From Lacipirellulaceae bacterium (lineage in GTDB: Bacteria > Planctomycetota > Planctomycetia > Pirellulales > Lacipirellulaceae), in NCBI GenBank assembly GCA_040218535.1, contig JAVJRG010000005.1:992001-1056000 (forward strand): a DNA stretch of 64,000 bases, given 5' to 3'. Positions 8,733 to 16,490 of this stretch are shown here, one piece after another. Under the pieces are notes generated by a model. That model was not told the DNA's origin, searched no databases, and saw only the letters and a program-made list of their open reading frames with translations. The first letter of the stretch is position 1. Every line of letters starts with the position of its first letter. The position numbers were made by a program, and so were the translations under genes.

Positions 8733-8767
8733 AAAGCCGCAGCACCGAGCGTGTCTGCGGCTTTTTT
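8733..8767 (+). terminator. Intrinsic terminator in the leader of the gamma-synthase gene (attenuator candidate)
   Basis: AAAGCCGCAG (8733-8742) pairs perfectly with CTGCGGCTTT (8755-8764) over a 12-nt loop, and the 3' arm runs into TTTTTT (8762-8767). No plus-strand gene lies upstream to be terminated, because the preceding gene is on the minus strand. The natural reading is a transcription attenuator about 60 nt ahead of the start codon, or the end of a small RNA. Confidence 0.65.
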
Positions 8768-8825
8768 CGTGGTTTCAAGCCATGAGGTCGCATGCTGAAC
8801 GCTTTGTTCTTGAGGTAACTCAACG

Positions 8826-10067
8826 ATGAGTTTGCTTGAAATGCCGAACGCGAATGAATCCGACGCGAACAATCGTGGAACGAACGATCCCCTGAAGGAC
8901 CCCGAGCTAGCAACGCTAGCGGTCCACGCTGGCGAGGCACGGCAGAAGCCGGGGGACTCGATCACCGATCCGATTTTTTGCGCGTCGACCTACACATTTG
9001 AAGACACGCAGTCGGTGATCGATTTCATCGAGGAAGAGCAGCCGCGCGAGGAGTATGGCCGCTACGGTAGTCCGGGCGAGCGTGTTGCCGAGAAAAAGCT
9101 CGCTGCGCTCGAAGCGGGTGAGGATGCCGTGCTATATTCCAGCGGTATGGCGGCGTTTGTCGGTCTGCTGATGGCGAAGCTAAACGCGGGCGATGAGGTA
9201 ATTTTCTTCGATGAGTGTTACCACCGCAGCCGCGAGTTCTGCGCGAAGCACATGTCACGGTTTGGTGTCGTCACCAAACAGGTGAAGGCGTGCGACTACG
9301 ATGCCATGGAAGCAGCTATCACGCCGAACACAAAGATGCTGATCAGCGAGTCGCCGACGAATCCGCACATGAGCTGCGTCGATCTTGATCGTCTTGTGGA
9401 TATCGGCGTTTCGAAGGGCGTCGAGACATTGATCGATGCCACGCTCGCTACGCCCTACAATCTGCGTCCGATCCCCGCAGGTGTGGATTACGTGCTTCAT
9501 TCAGCCACGAAGTATCTCGGTGGTCACAACGATTTACTGGCTGGTGTGGTTGTGGGTTCGAAGGAAAAGCTCGAACCGGTCCGCAAGCTCCGCGGCATCA
9601 TGGGTGCTGTCAACGGTCCGCAGAATATCTATCTTTTGCTGCGTGGACTCAAGACTTTTGAATTGCGGATGCAACGTCACAATGCCAACGGCTTGCAGGT
9701 GGCTAAGTTTTTAGAGCAGCATCCGCGTGTGGAAAAGGTCTACTACCCTGGCTTAGAATCGCATCCGTACTACGAGGTCGCGCAGCGTTTCATGAAGGGA
9801 TACGGCGGGCTGGTGACTTTCCTGGTGAAAGATGCGGACTGGCGAGCCACTGCGGATGTCGTCGATGCAGCAAAGATCCCCCGCATCGCGCCGAGCCTCG
9901 GCGGTGTCGAATCGCTCATTGAGCAGCCGCTCGTGATGAGCTACTACCAGTGCACACCGGAGGAGCGGGAACAGTTTGGAATCTACGACAACATGATCCG
10001 GATGGCGTGTGGTATCGAGAGCGGCGACGATTTGGTGGCTGACCTTTCTCAAGCGCTGGACCGTTAG
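8826..10067 (+). CDS. Cystathionine gamma-synthase, plant-like
   Basis: 413 aa, PLP-dependent Cys/Met metabolism family, replacing the activated hydroxyl of homoserine with cysteine to make cystathionine. The PLP lysine is in HSATKYLGGHND. YGRYGSPGE replaces the usual YxRxxNPT. The C-terminal part (SLGGVESLIEQPLVMSYY followed by TPEEREQFGIYDN) resembles plant cystathionine gamma-synthases, which carry MSYW and a similar EER-GI-DN segment. A Shine-Dalgarno (GAGGT, about 9 nt before the ATG) fixes the start. It precedes a second family member, with a long inverted-repeat element between them. The activated-homoserine substrate is not predictable here. Confidence 0.85.
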   Translation: MSLLEMPNANESDANNRGTNDPLKDPELATLAVHAGEARQKPGDSITDPIFCASTYTFEDTQSVIDFIEEEQPREEYGRYGSPGERVAEKKLAALEAGEDAVLYSSGMAAFVGLLMAKLNAGDEVIFFDECYHRSREFCAKHMSRFGVVTKQVKACDYDAMEAAITPNTKMLISESPTNPHMSCVDLDRLVDIGVSKGVETLIDATLATPYNLRPIPAGVDYVLHSATKYLGGHNDLLAGVVVGSKEKLEPVRKLRGIMGAVNGPQNIYLLLRGLKTFELRMQRHNANGLQVAKFLEQHPRVEKVYYPGLESHPYYEVAQRFMKGYGGLVTFLVKDADWRATADVVDAAKIPRIAPSLGGVESLIEQPLVMSYYQCTPEEREQFGIYDNMIRMACGIESGDDLVADLSQALDR

Positions 10068-10070
10068 TAT

Positions 10071-10280
10071 TTACCACAGAGCACACGGAGAGCACGGAGG
10101 TTTGTTAGAATAATTGGTGAGGGTTCTAAAGCTTGCTGACGAAGGCAATACTCTTAATCGAGTGACAGTCATTCCTCGTCAATAACTATCGCCAATCAAT
10201 TTCCACATAGTAACTCAATGCTGATAAAGACGGCTACAAACATCACAGGAACCTCCGTGCTCTCCGTGTTCTCTGTGGTT
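10071..10280. repeat. Inverted-repeat element, CACGGAG family, copy 1
   Basis: The left arm (10073-10102) and right arm (10251-10280) are 30 nt and complementary at 29 positions. Each arm is built from repeated CACGGAG units flanked by ACCACAGAG and GGTT. The element begins 3-5 nt after the stop of the upstream gene and its right arm ends 21 nt before the next ATG, so it accounts for nearly the whole gap. The interior of about 150 nt shows no coding potential. The same arm sequence recurs at 16257-16470. Confidence 0.85.
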
Positions 10281-10301
10281 GAAAAAACAACTTAGGTAAA
10301 C

Positions 10302-11447
10302 ATGGAATTCCGAACGCGCGCCATCCACGTCGGCAATGAAGCCTGTAAGCAGACCGGTGCGGTCGTTCCACCGTTGCACGTTGCTTCGACCTTTGTCCAG
10401 CCCGGCGCGGGTGACTGGGGGGAGTTTGACTATTCTCGCTCAGGTAATCCCACACGAAAGGGTTTCGAGGAGACGCTCGCTTCACTTGAAGGGGGCTGCG
10501 GGGCTTTGGCATTTGCTTCGGGAATGGCCGCCACACATTGCGTAACGGAGATGCTTTCCTCGGGTGATCATGTCGTTGCCGGGAGCGACATCTACGGTGG
10601 CACTTATCGGTTGCTGCATAAAGTCTGCAATCGGGCGGGTATCCAGGTCAGCCTCGTCGATGCGACTAATCCTGAGAACATTGCTGCCGCAATCACTCCC
10701 AGCACTAAGCTGATTTGGATTGAAAGTCCGGGCAATCCCCGGATGACGATCACCGACATTGCCACCTGTGCGACGATTGCGAAACAGAAAGGCGTGCTGC
10801 TTGGTGTGGATAGCACATTTGCAACGCCCGTTCTCACCCGTCCGCTGGAGCTTGGTGCGGACATCGTGATGCATTCGGCGACCAAGTACATCGGCGGTCA
10901 CAGCGATTTGATGGGCGGGGCGCTGGTGGTCAAAGACAAGCAACTGTTCGACGAGTTGTACTTCGTGCAGAACGCCACTGGCGCAATCATGGGCCCGTTG
11001 GAAGCGTTTCTCTGTTCGCGTGGCTTGAAGACGCTGGAACTGCGAGTGCGGGAACAGTCGCGGACCGCACGACAATTGGCTGAGTGGCTTGACGCTCACG
11101 AGCAAGTTAAGGCGGTTCATTACCCCGGGGTGCTGAAGCACCCCGGCCATGAGGTTGCGAAGGAGCAAATGCAGGGCGGCTTCGGGGCGATGCTTAGCTT
11201 CGAACTGAACGGCGATTACGCGGCAACAAAGAAGTTCGTCGAGTCGACGAAGCTGTTCCAACTAGCCGTGAGCCTGGGGGCTGTGGAATCGCTCATCGAG
11301 CAACCCGCCAGCATGTCGCACGCCAGTTATGATGCCGAGGATCGGAAGAAGCATGGCATTAGTGATGGGTTGATCAGGCTTTCTGTTGGATTGGAAGCAG
11401 TCGAGGATCTCCAGGCGGACTTAGAACAAGCTTTTCAATCAAGCTAG
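10302..11447 (+). CDS. Cystathionine gamma-lyase/gamma-synthase family enzyme
   Basis: 381 aa, PLP fold type I. The motifs are FDYSRSGNPTRKGFE, the substrate-side DSTFATP, the PLP lysine in HSATKYIGGHSD, and SLGAVESLIEQPASMSHAS near the C-terminus. The MSHAS form is that of lyases and bacterial MetB rather than of plant-type synthases, so this and the previous gene are different subfamilies rather than a recent duplication. The pair may cover cysteine-to-homocysteine and the reverse direction. The isomerase-like gene starts 10 nt after its stop, implying co-transcription. Reaction specificity within the family is uncertain. Confidence 0.85.
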   Translation: MEFRTRAIHVGNEACKQTGAVVPPLHVASTFVQPGAGDWGEFDYSRSGNPTRKGFEETLASLEGGCGALAFASGMAATHCVTEMLSSGDHVVAGSDIYGGTYRLLHKVCNRAGIQVSLVDATNPENIAAAITPSTKLIWIESPGNPRMTITDIATCATIAKQKGVLLGVDSTFATPVLTRPLELGADIVMHSATKYIGGHSDLMGGALVVKDKQLFDELYFVQNATGAIMGPLEAFLCSRGLKTLELRVREQSRTARQLAEWLDAHEQVKAVHYPGVLKHPGHEVAKEQMQGGFGAMLSFELNGDYAATKKFVESTKLFQLAVSLGAVESLIEQPASMSHASYDAEDRKKHGISDGLIRLSVGLEAVEDLQADLEQAFQSS

Positions 11448-11457
11448 GATACCGATT

Positions 11458-12369
11458 ATGCAGTTAGGTTTTGTCAGCGCCATTTTTGGCGATCTTTCTC
11501 TTGAAGAAGTGTTCCAGCACGCCAGTGATCTCGGCTTTGACTGCGTGGAAGTGATGTGCTGGCCGCCGGGAGGACCTGACCGAAAGTATGGCGGGGTCTG
11601 TCATCTCGACTGCGTCGATTTCTCACAATCTCAAGCGGATGATACGAACGCACTGGCTGAGAAGTATGGCGTTGCGATCTCTGCCTTGGGTTACTACTCG
11701 ATTCCTCTCTCCGCTGAGAAGGATCAAGCCGACGCTTCTCGCGAGCATCTGCGCAAGGTGATCGACGCGACGGCGATGCTGGGCTTGTCGACTACCAACT
11801 CGTTCATTGGTGCCAACAAGAACATGAATCTGGAAGAGAACTTCAAGCAATACGAACAGGTTTGGCCAGACATCGTGAAGTACGCCGAAGATAAGGGTGT
11901 GCGGATCGGCATCGAGAACTGCCCGATGCTGTTTGAGAATACTTGGCCGTTTGGTCTGAACATGGCCCGAACGCCAGCGATCTGGCGGCGGATGTTTGAG
12001 ATTATCCCTTCGGAGAGTTTCGGCCTGAATTACGATCCGTCCCACCTGCGGATGCAACTCATTGACCCTATTGCACCGATCCGTGAATTCGGCCCGAGAA
12101 TCTTTCATACCCATGCAAAAGACATGCGTGTCGATACGCACTCGCTCAACGAGATTGGTTCGCTTGAGCCGCCGATGAGCCGCAGCACGGCGAAGATCCC
12201 TGGCTACGGAGACATCAGTTGGGGAGCATTCCTCGGGGCTCTCACGGATGCTGGTTACGATGGCCCAGTGTGCGTGGAGGTCGAAGATGAAGCGTTCGAG
12301 GGGGATCTTGCTCGTCGGCGGCAATCACTGCAGGTGAGCCACGGTGTGTTGCGACCGTTGATCCCGTGA
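11458..12369 (+). CDS. Sugar phosphate isomerase/epimerase family protein
   Basis: 303 aa, xylose-isomerase-like TIM barrel (AP endonuclease 2 fold). The probable metal ligands are visible in order: GIENCP (Glu), NYDPSHL (Asp/His), FHTHAKD (His) and CVEVEDE (Glu). The substrate is unknown; such enzymes isomerise or epimerise sugars or inositols and are very numerous in planctomycetes. It follows the transsulfuration enzyme by 10 nt, but no metabolic link is obvious. No signal peptide, so cytoplasmic. Confidence 0.8.
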   Translation: MQLGFVSAIFGDLSLEEVFQHASDLGFDCVEVMCWPPGGPDRKYGGVCHLDCVDFSQSQADDTNALAEKYGVAISALGYYSIPLSAEKDQADASREHLRKVIDATAMLGLSTTNSFIGANKNMNLEENFKQYEQVWPDIVKYAEDKGVRIGIENCPMLFENTWPFGLNMARTPAIWRRMFEIIPSESFGLNYDPSHLRMQLIDPIAPIREFGPRIFHTHAKDMRVDTHSLNEIGSLEPPMSRSTAKIPGYGDISWGAFLGALTDAGYDGPVCVEVEDEAFEGDLARRRQSLQVSHGVLRPLIP

Positions 12370-12426
12370 CGAGTTGATAGGCGGCTTCATGAACTTAGCT
12401 GGGTGGCTGGGGACGAGTTGAGCGAG

Positions 12427-12450
12427 CCCCCAGATTCTCAAAACTGGGGG
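12427..12450. other. Hairpin between convergent genes
   Basis: CCCCCAG (12427-12433) pairs perfectly with CTGGGGG (12444-12450) around a 10-nt A/T-rich loop, in the 122-nt gap between two converging genes. It may stall or stabilise both transcripts. No T-tract follows on either strand, so calling it a terminator would be too strong. Confidence 0.4.
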
Positions 12451-12491
12451 CAGCCTCCAGCTGACCCCAGCCACCCATTGCGTTGTTTCCA

Positions 12492-13778
12492 CTATTTCTG
12501 TGGCCCAAAGACAGTCACCGAGCCTTCCCGCCCAGGTACTTGGATATGGTCGATCTGGACGAGTCCGTGCGGGCGTTGGCAGGCCCCGATTGTTTCTTCG
12601 CTGACCAGTAGGTCCACGTCGAACTTCTTCGTGGCGCCTTCTAACCGGCTCGCTAAATTGACCGTGTCGCCGATCACTGTGTACGCGGCGCGCTGGGCAG
12701 TTCCGACGTTGCCGGCGATTACCGGACCATAGTGGACGCCGATACCGTGGCGAAGCTTTGGAAGTCCGCGATTTTCTCTGAGTCGATTGTGTTCGTCGAT
12801 GGCACGCATCATTGCAAGCGCGCACTGGATGGCTTGGTCGGCGTCGTCCTCGCTGGGTACGGGGGCTCCGAAGACAGCCATTATTCCATCGCCCATGAAC
12901 TTATCGACAATCCCTTTATGTACGGTGATCGTATCGACCATGACGCTCATGTAGGCGTTGAGTTGCTCGACGATGTCTTCTGGGTCGAGTGACTCCGCGT
13001 AGGAGGTAAAGCCACGGAGGTCAGAAAAAAGCACCGCAACGCTTTGTCGTTCTCCACCAAGCCGAAGGTCGGCTTCTTTGAGGACGACGCTGGCCACTTC
13101 AGGAGAGAGGTATGCGCCAAGCTTGGTCTTTGCTGATTCGGCGAGCAACGTTTCGCGGGCTGCTTGGCGAACCAGGCGGCTGGTCCGTGTGGCGATCGTG
13201 ACTCCAAGAACCGTCGAGCCAGCCAGTGCCACGCCGACTGTGACCCATTCGGCCCAGCCGATGATCTTTAGGTTGTCGACTTTAATCGTACTTGCGGTGA
13301 CAAGAGCGATCAGCATCACGCTATTGATGATCGCTCCAAACAGAGCCGCCTTAGCTGAAAGCCTGACGCCTGCGGTGACGATGGCCAGGTAAACCACCGA
13401 AGTGCCGTGGACTTCGACGATGCTCTGATGCGAGTCGCCCGGTGCGATCACGTAGGCGAGGACCAATGCGTTCACCAAGATTGCATCGATCGCGATGGAA
13501 ACGTATGTCAGTGCTGGCTTTGGGGTCGCCTTTCGCAATCTCCAGATGACAAAGATCGACCAACAAAGGCCCAACAGACCGAATGAAAAAGCAGCCACCG
13601 CTCGCGGAACAAGTGCCACCAGATTACTGCCGTGGATGATCGGCCACGCAAGTGTCACTGTAGCGCCGACGACAAGCCGTGCCCAGGCGATGCCGAGTTC
13701 GCCTTCGCGTGCAGCTTCGCTGAGGAGACGATTGACGATGGAGTCTGTGCGGCCTTCTTCGGTGACTATTCGTTTCAT
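12492..13778 (-). CDS. Membrane-bound class III adenylate cyclase
   Basis: 428 aa. The N-terminal half (about 30-205) holds roughly six hydrophobic segments. The C-terminal half is a class III nucleotidyl cyclase catalytic domain (about 240-420). FSDLRGFTSYAES carries one metal Asp, DKFMGDGIMAVFG carries a Lys at the base-selecting position and the second Asp, and YTVIGDTVNLASRLEG carries the Asn/Arg transition-state pair. All catalytic positions look intact, so cAMP synthesis is likely. No HAMP or PAS domain is visible; input probably comes through the membrane module. It is transcribed away from aat's strand partner by only 35 nt. Confidence 0.9.
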   Translation of the reverse strand: MKRIVTEEGRTDSIVNRLLSEAAREGELGIAWARLVVGATVTLAWPIIHGSNLVALVPRAVAAFSFGLLGLCWSIFVIWRLRKATPKPALTYVSIAIDAILVNALVLAYVIAPGDSHQSIVEVHGTSVVYLAIVTAGVRLSAKAALFGAIINSVMLIALVTASTIKVDNLKIIGWAEWVTVGVALAGSTVLGVTIATRTSRLVRQAARETLLAESAKTKLGAYLSPEVASVVLKEADLRLGGERQSVAVLFSDLRGFTSYAESLDPEDIVEQLNAYMSVMVDTITVHKGIVDKFMGDGIMAVFGAPVPSEDDADQAIQCALAMMRAIDEHNRLRENRGLPKLRHGIGVHYGPVIAGNVGTAQRAAYTVIGDTVNLASRLEGATKKFDVDLLVSEETIGACQRPHGLVQIDHIQVPGREGSVTVFGPQK

Positions 13779-13813
13779 AGTTAGTCGCGAAAATTTACTG
13801 AGTTAATTCCTAT

Positions 13814-14122
13814 TCAGAAAAACTCGTCCCTCACGGAAAGTACTGCCATGACTAACATGCCTAGAATTGCTAACGAATTCCAAACGATCATTGCCTTAAA
13901 TGCGATACTGCCAGCAGGATGAGTTGCTCTCCACCAGCTATCCAATGCCACGCCAGAACGTATTTGGGAATAGAGCAAGAAGGCCATGAATACTGGGAGA
14001 GAGCAAGCGATCAAAGAAAGGGGAATTGCGTCAGAAAGAGCTTTCAGAAACAAAACCATGCAAAATACAGAGAAGTAGATGAAGAAAACCCAGAGATATT
14101 TTTTTCCAATTTCTAGTTTCAC
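13814..14122 (-). CDS. Small membrane protein coupled to aat
   Basis: 102 aa with about three hydrophobic segments (10-30, 34-52, 73-94). The start is GTG at 14122, overlapping the aat stop as GTGA, which implies translational coupling. Not recognised. It is more AT-rich by eye than surrounding genes. The conserved overlap supports that it is a real gene despite its size. Confidence 0.65.
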   Translation of the reverse strand: MKLEIGKKYLWVFFIYFSVFCMVLFLKALSDAIPLSLIACSLPVFMAFLLYSQIRSGVALDSWWRATHPAGSIAFKAMIVWNSLAILGMLVMAVLSVRDEFF

Positions 14123-14772
14123 GGTCGGAACTCCACTCTCATTCCAACTAGACCCGACAGCCTTTTGAGAAAGTCCTCACGAGGCACCTCAATTGCCCCA
14201 AGACTCCCAGTGTGTTCGGTCCACTGCTGAATGTCGAGCAGGCGAAAACCTTGTTTGGTGAGATGCTCAATCAAATAGTAAAGGGCGAGCTTCGAGCCAT
14301 CGCGTTGTCGGTGGAACATACTTTCTCCTGCGAAAGCTCCTCCGACGGCCACTCCGTAAATGCCGCCCACGAGTTCAGCTTCATTCCAAACCTCAACACT
14401 GTGGGCGTGGCCGAGCGTGTGTAACTTGACATAAGCGGCGATCATCTCTTCGCTGAGCCAGGTTCCGAGTTCGCGCCCAGGGCCGACCGAGCACGCCTCG
14501 ATCACCTTTGAGAACGCTTGGTTGATCGTCGGCTTGTATTTGCCGCTGCGGATTCTTCTTTCCAGACGCTTGGAAACGTACATGCCGTCCAATGGCATGA
14601 GTGCCCGTGGGTCGGGCGACCACCAGAGCATCGGGTCTTCTGAGAAGGTAGGCCAGGGGAAAATCCCGTGGCGATAAGCGTCGAGGAGGCGCTCTGGCGA
14701 AAGATCCCCTCCAATGGCGACCAGTCCGTCTGGGGAAGCTTCATCAGCAGGTGGAAAGAACTTCGAGGCCAT
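14119..14772 (-). CDS. aat: Leucyl/phenylalanyl-tRNA-protein transferase
   Basis: 217 aa, slightly shorter than E. coli Aat (234). It transfers Leu or Phe from charged tRNA to N-terminal Lys or Arg of proteins, marking them for ClpS/ClpAP degradation. Family motifs are present: FPPADEASPDGLVAIGGDL, YRHGIFPW, WWSPDPRALMP and LDIQQWTEHTGSLGAIEV. The ATG at 14772 gives the normal N-terminus. It is co-transcribed with the small membrane protein that overlaps its stop. Confidence 0.93.
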   Translation of the reverse strand: MASKFFPPADEASPDGLVAIGGDLSPERLLDAYRHGIFPWPTFSEDPMLWWSPDPRALMPLDGMYVSKRLERRIRSGKYKPTINQAFSKVIEACSVGPGRELGTWLSEEMIAAYVKLHTLGHAHSVEVWNEAELVGGIYGVAVGGAFAGESMFHRQRDGSKLALYYLIEHLTKQGFRLLDIQQWTEHTGSLGAIEVPREDFLKRLSGLVGMRVEFRP

Positions 14773-14992
14773 CGCTCAGGTCGATCAGGAGGAGACTGCG
14801 AACGAAACTCTGCGTATTGCGTATGGTTTAACGGACTGATTTCGCAAGGGTTATCAGCTCATGCAGCCGGATGTCGGTTTGGCTGCAAGCCAACGAATAA
14901 TTGCTACAATAAGTCAAACGCAACTAGGCCAGCCACGTGCAGCGACAGTTTTTCCCGATTCTAGCACGCGACCGGTTTTCTGATTACCACTG

Positions 14993-16237
14993 ATGACCGA
15001 CGAATCCTTTCCACCGACGCTTTCGCCTTCAACGGGGGCACCGCCTCCGCAGAGCCAACCGATCGATCCTGCTTCATCCACTGGCGTGGAGCGACCGACG
15101 CCTACAGGGAGCGAAATGGAAGCTCGGCACGCGCTTGAGGACCAAGCGCGATTGAACCGACTGCTGCGGATTTTTTTCGGTCTCTCCACGCTCCTGCTGC
15201 TTGGACTGCTTGTGCCCTACTTTGCTGGCCGCATTCAATACAGCCTGACTGCCGCTAAAGAGAGAGCCGAGGCGGATGTTGCCCGCGAAAATATGCGCGA
15301 CTTTCAACTCGCCCAGCAGGTCGAAGCGTACACCATTCTTCCGCAAGTGGTGCGACCGAGCGTCGTTAGCATCCGGACCAACCGACGCACCCGAATGGGC
15401 AACGGTCAAGGTCAGGGCTCGGGAGTAATCGTGGACAAAGAGGGCTACATTCTGACGAACGAGCATGTTGTGCGTGGGGTCAACTCAGTTGACATTGAGT
15501 TAAGCGATGGCCGCACGGGCTCGGGCAGCGTTATCGGCATTGATCCCGATCTCGACTTGGCCGTTGTGAAGACCGAGCTCGGTGATCTCACTCCTGCCGC
15601 TTGGGGTAACAGCGAAGACCTCGAAGTGGGCGAACCCGTTTGGGCGTTCGGAAGCCCCTTCGGACTGAAGCAAACCGTCACGTCGGGGATTGTCAGTGCG
15701 AAGAAACGCCGCGGCATCACCCGTGGTCCTTACAACGAGTTCCTCCAGACCGACGCGGCAGTCAATCCGGGCAATAGTGGCGGCCCGTTGGTCAATTCCC
15801 GCGCCGAAGTGGTTGGCATCAACAACATGATCTTCGGCGAAGGCTTTCAGGGAATCAGCTTTGCCATTCCCAGCGAACTGGCAAAAGACACGTACGAGAA
15901 GCTACGCCGTGATGGCTATGTCGAACGCGGTTTCCTGGGCGTCATGCCGACAAAAGTCCCGGACGAAATGGCCCGCCAGTTGGGGCTCGACCGCAACCAA
16001 GGAGTGCTCGTCAACACGTTGACTGCGAACACACCGGCGCACAATGCTGGATTTCGCCGCAACGATGTGATCCTCACTTGGAACGGCCAGCCGTACAACG
16101 ACCCAACTTTGCTGAGCCGTGCCATCGCCGCGACACCCATTGGCGCGAAAGTCCCTGTCGAAGTTTTGCGTAACACGAATGGCGGCGTGGCGGAGAAGAC
16201 TTTGGAAGTGACGGTGGGGGCTCGGCCTCGTCGATAA
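14993..16237 (+). CDS. HtrA/Deg-family serine protease with PDZ domain
   Basis: 414 aa. A Pro/Ser/Thr-rich cytoplasmic N-terminus (1-58) leads to one transmembrane segment (about 59-77). The trypsin-like protease domain carries LTNEHVV (His), DLDLAVVK (Asp) and VNPGNSGGPLV (Ser). One C-terminal PDZ domain (about 310-405) includes RGFLGVMP and GFRRNDVILTWNGQPY. A membrane-anchored periplasmic quality-control protease is expected. The 220 nt upstream (14773-14992) hold only a short palindrome, TTGGCTGCAAGCCAA, at 14879-14893. Downstream is the inverted-repeat element that separates it from dnaG. Confidence 0.92.
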   Translation: MTDESFPPTLSPSTGAPPPQSQPIDPASSTGVERPTPTGSEMEARHALEDQARLNRLLRIFFGLSTLLLLGLLVPYFAGRIQYSLTAAKERAEADVARENMRDFQLAQQVEAYTILPQVVRPSVVSIRTNRRTRMGNGQGQGSGVIVDKEGYILTNEHVVRGVNSVDIELSDGRTGSGSVIGIDPDLDLAVVKTELGDLTPAAWGNSEDLEVGEPVWAFGSPFGLKQTVTSGIVSAKKRRGITRGPYNEFLQTDAAVNPGNSGGPLVNSRAEVVGINNMIFGEGFQGISFAIPSELAKDTYEKLRRDGYVERGFLGVMPTKVPDEMARQLGLDRNQGVLVNTLTANTPAHNAGFRRNDVILTWNGQPYNDPTLLSRAIAATPIGAKVPVEVLRNTNGGVAEKTLEVTVGARPRR

Positions 16238-16256
16238 GGGACCGTGGATGTTTTTT

Positions 16257-16470
16257 ACCACAGAGGGCACGGAGAACACGGAGGTTTTCGTTCAAGCTCT
16301 TTCGAGTTCTTTTATTGGTTAGAAAAATTTGGCGTATTAAAGTCTCATTTCTGAACAGTCAGACAAACACAAAATATAAAAATGAACTGCTGATTTCTTC
16401 CGTTCTGAAAAAATCGGAAGTGGAAGACGAGTGGCTAACAAACCTCCGTGTTCTCCGTGCCCTCTGTGGT
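16257..16470. repeat. Inverted-repeat element, CACGGAG family, copy 2
   Basis: The left arm (16257-16286) and right arm (16441-16470) are perfectly complementary over 30 nt. The arms are near-identical to those at 10073-10280 (ACCACAGAG, then CACGGAG units, then GGTT), while the 154-nt AT-rich interiors of the two copies are not obviously related. The element lies between co-directional htrA and dnaG, starting 19 nt after the stop and ending 20 nt before the dnaG ATG. Confidence 0.88.
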
Positions 16471-16490
16471 TCAAAAAAGAAGCCTGATTC

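Noticed and set aside
8590-8825. SAM-I, SAM-II or SAH riboswitch before the gamma-synthase gene
   Set aside because: A terminator and hairpin are present, but none of the conserved core sequences of these classes could be found by eye.
10482-11261. 259-aa minus-strand frame inside the second transsulfuration gene
   Set aside because: It lies wholly antisense to a gene with clear PLP-enzyme motifs and shows no protein-like features.
11623-12324. 233-aa minus-strand frame inside the isomerase-like gene
   Set aside because: Antisense to a well-supported TIM-barrel gene; composition rich in His and Arg is typical of an antisense frame.
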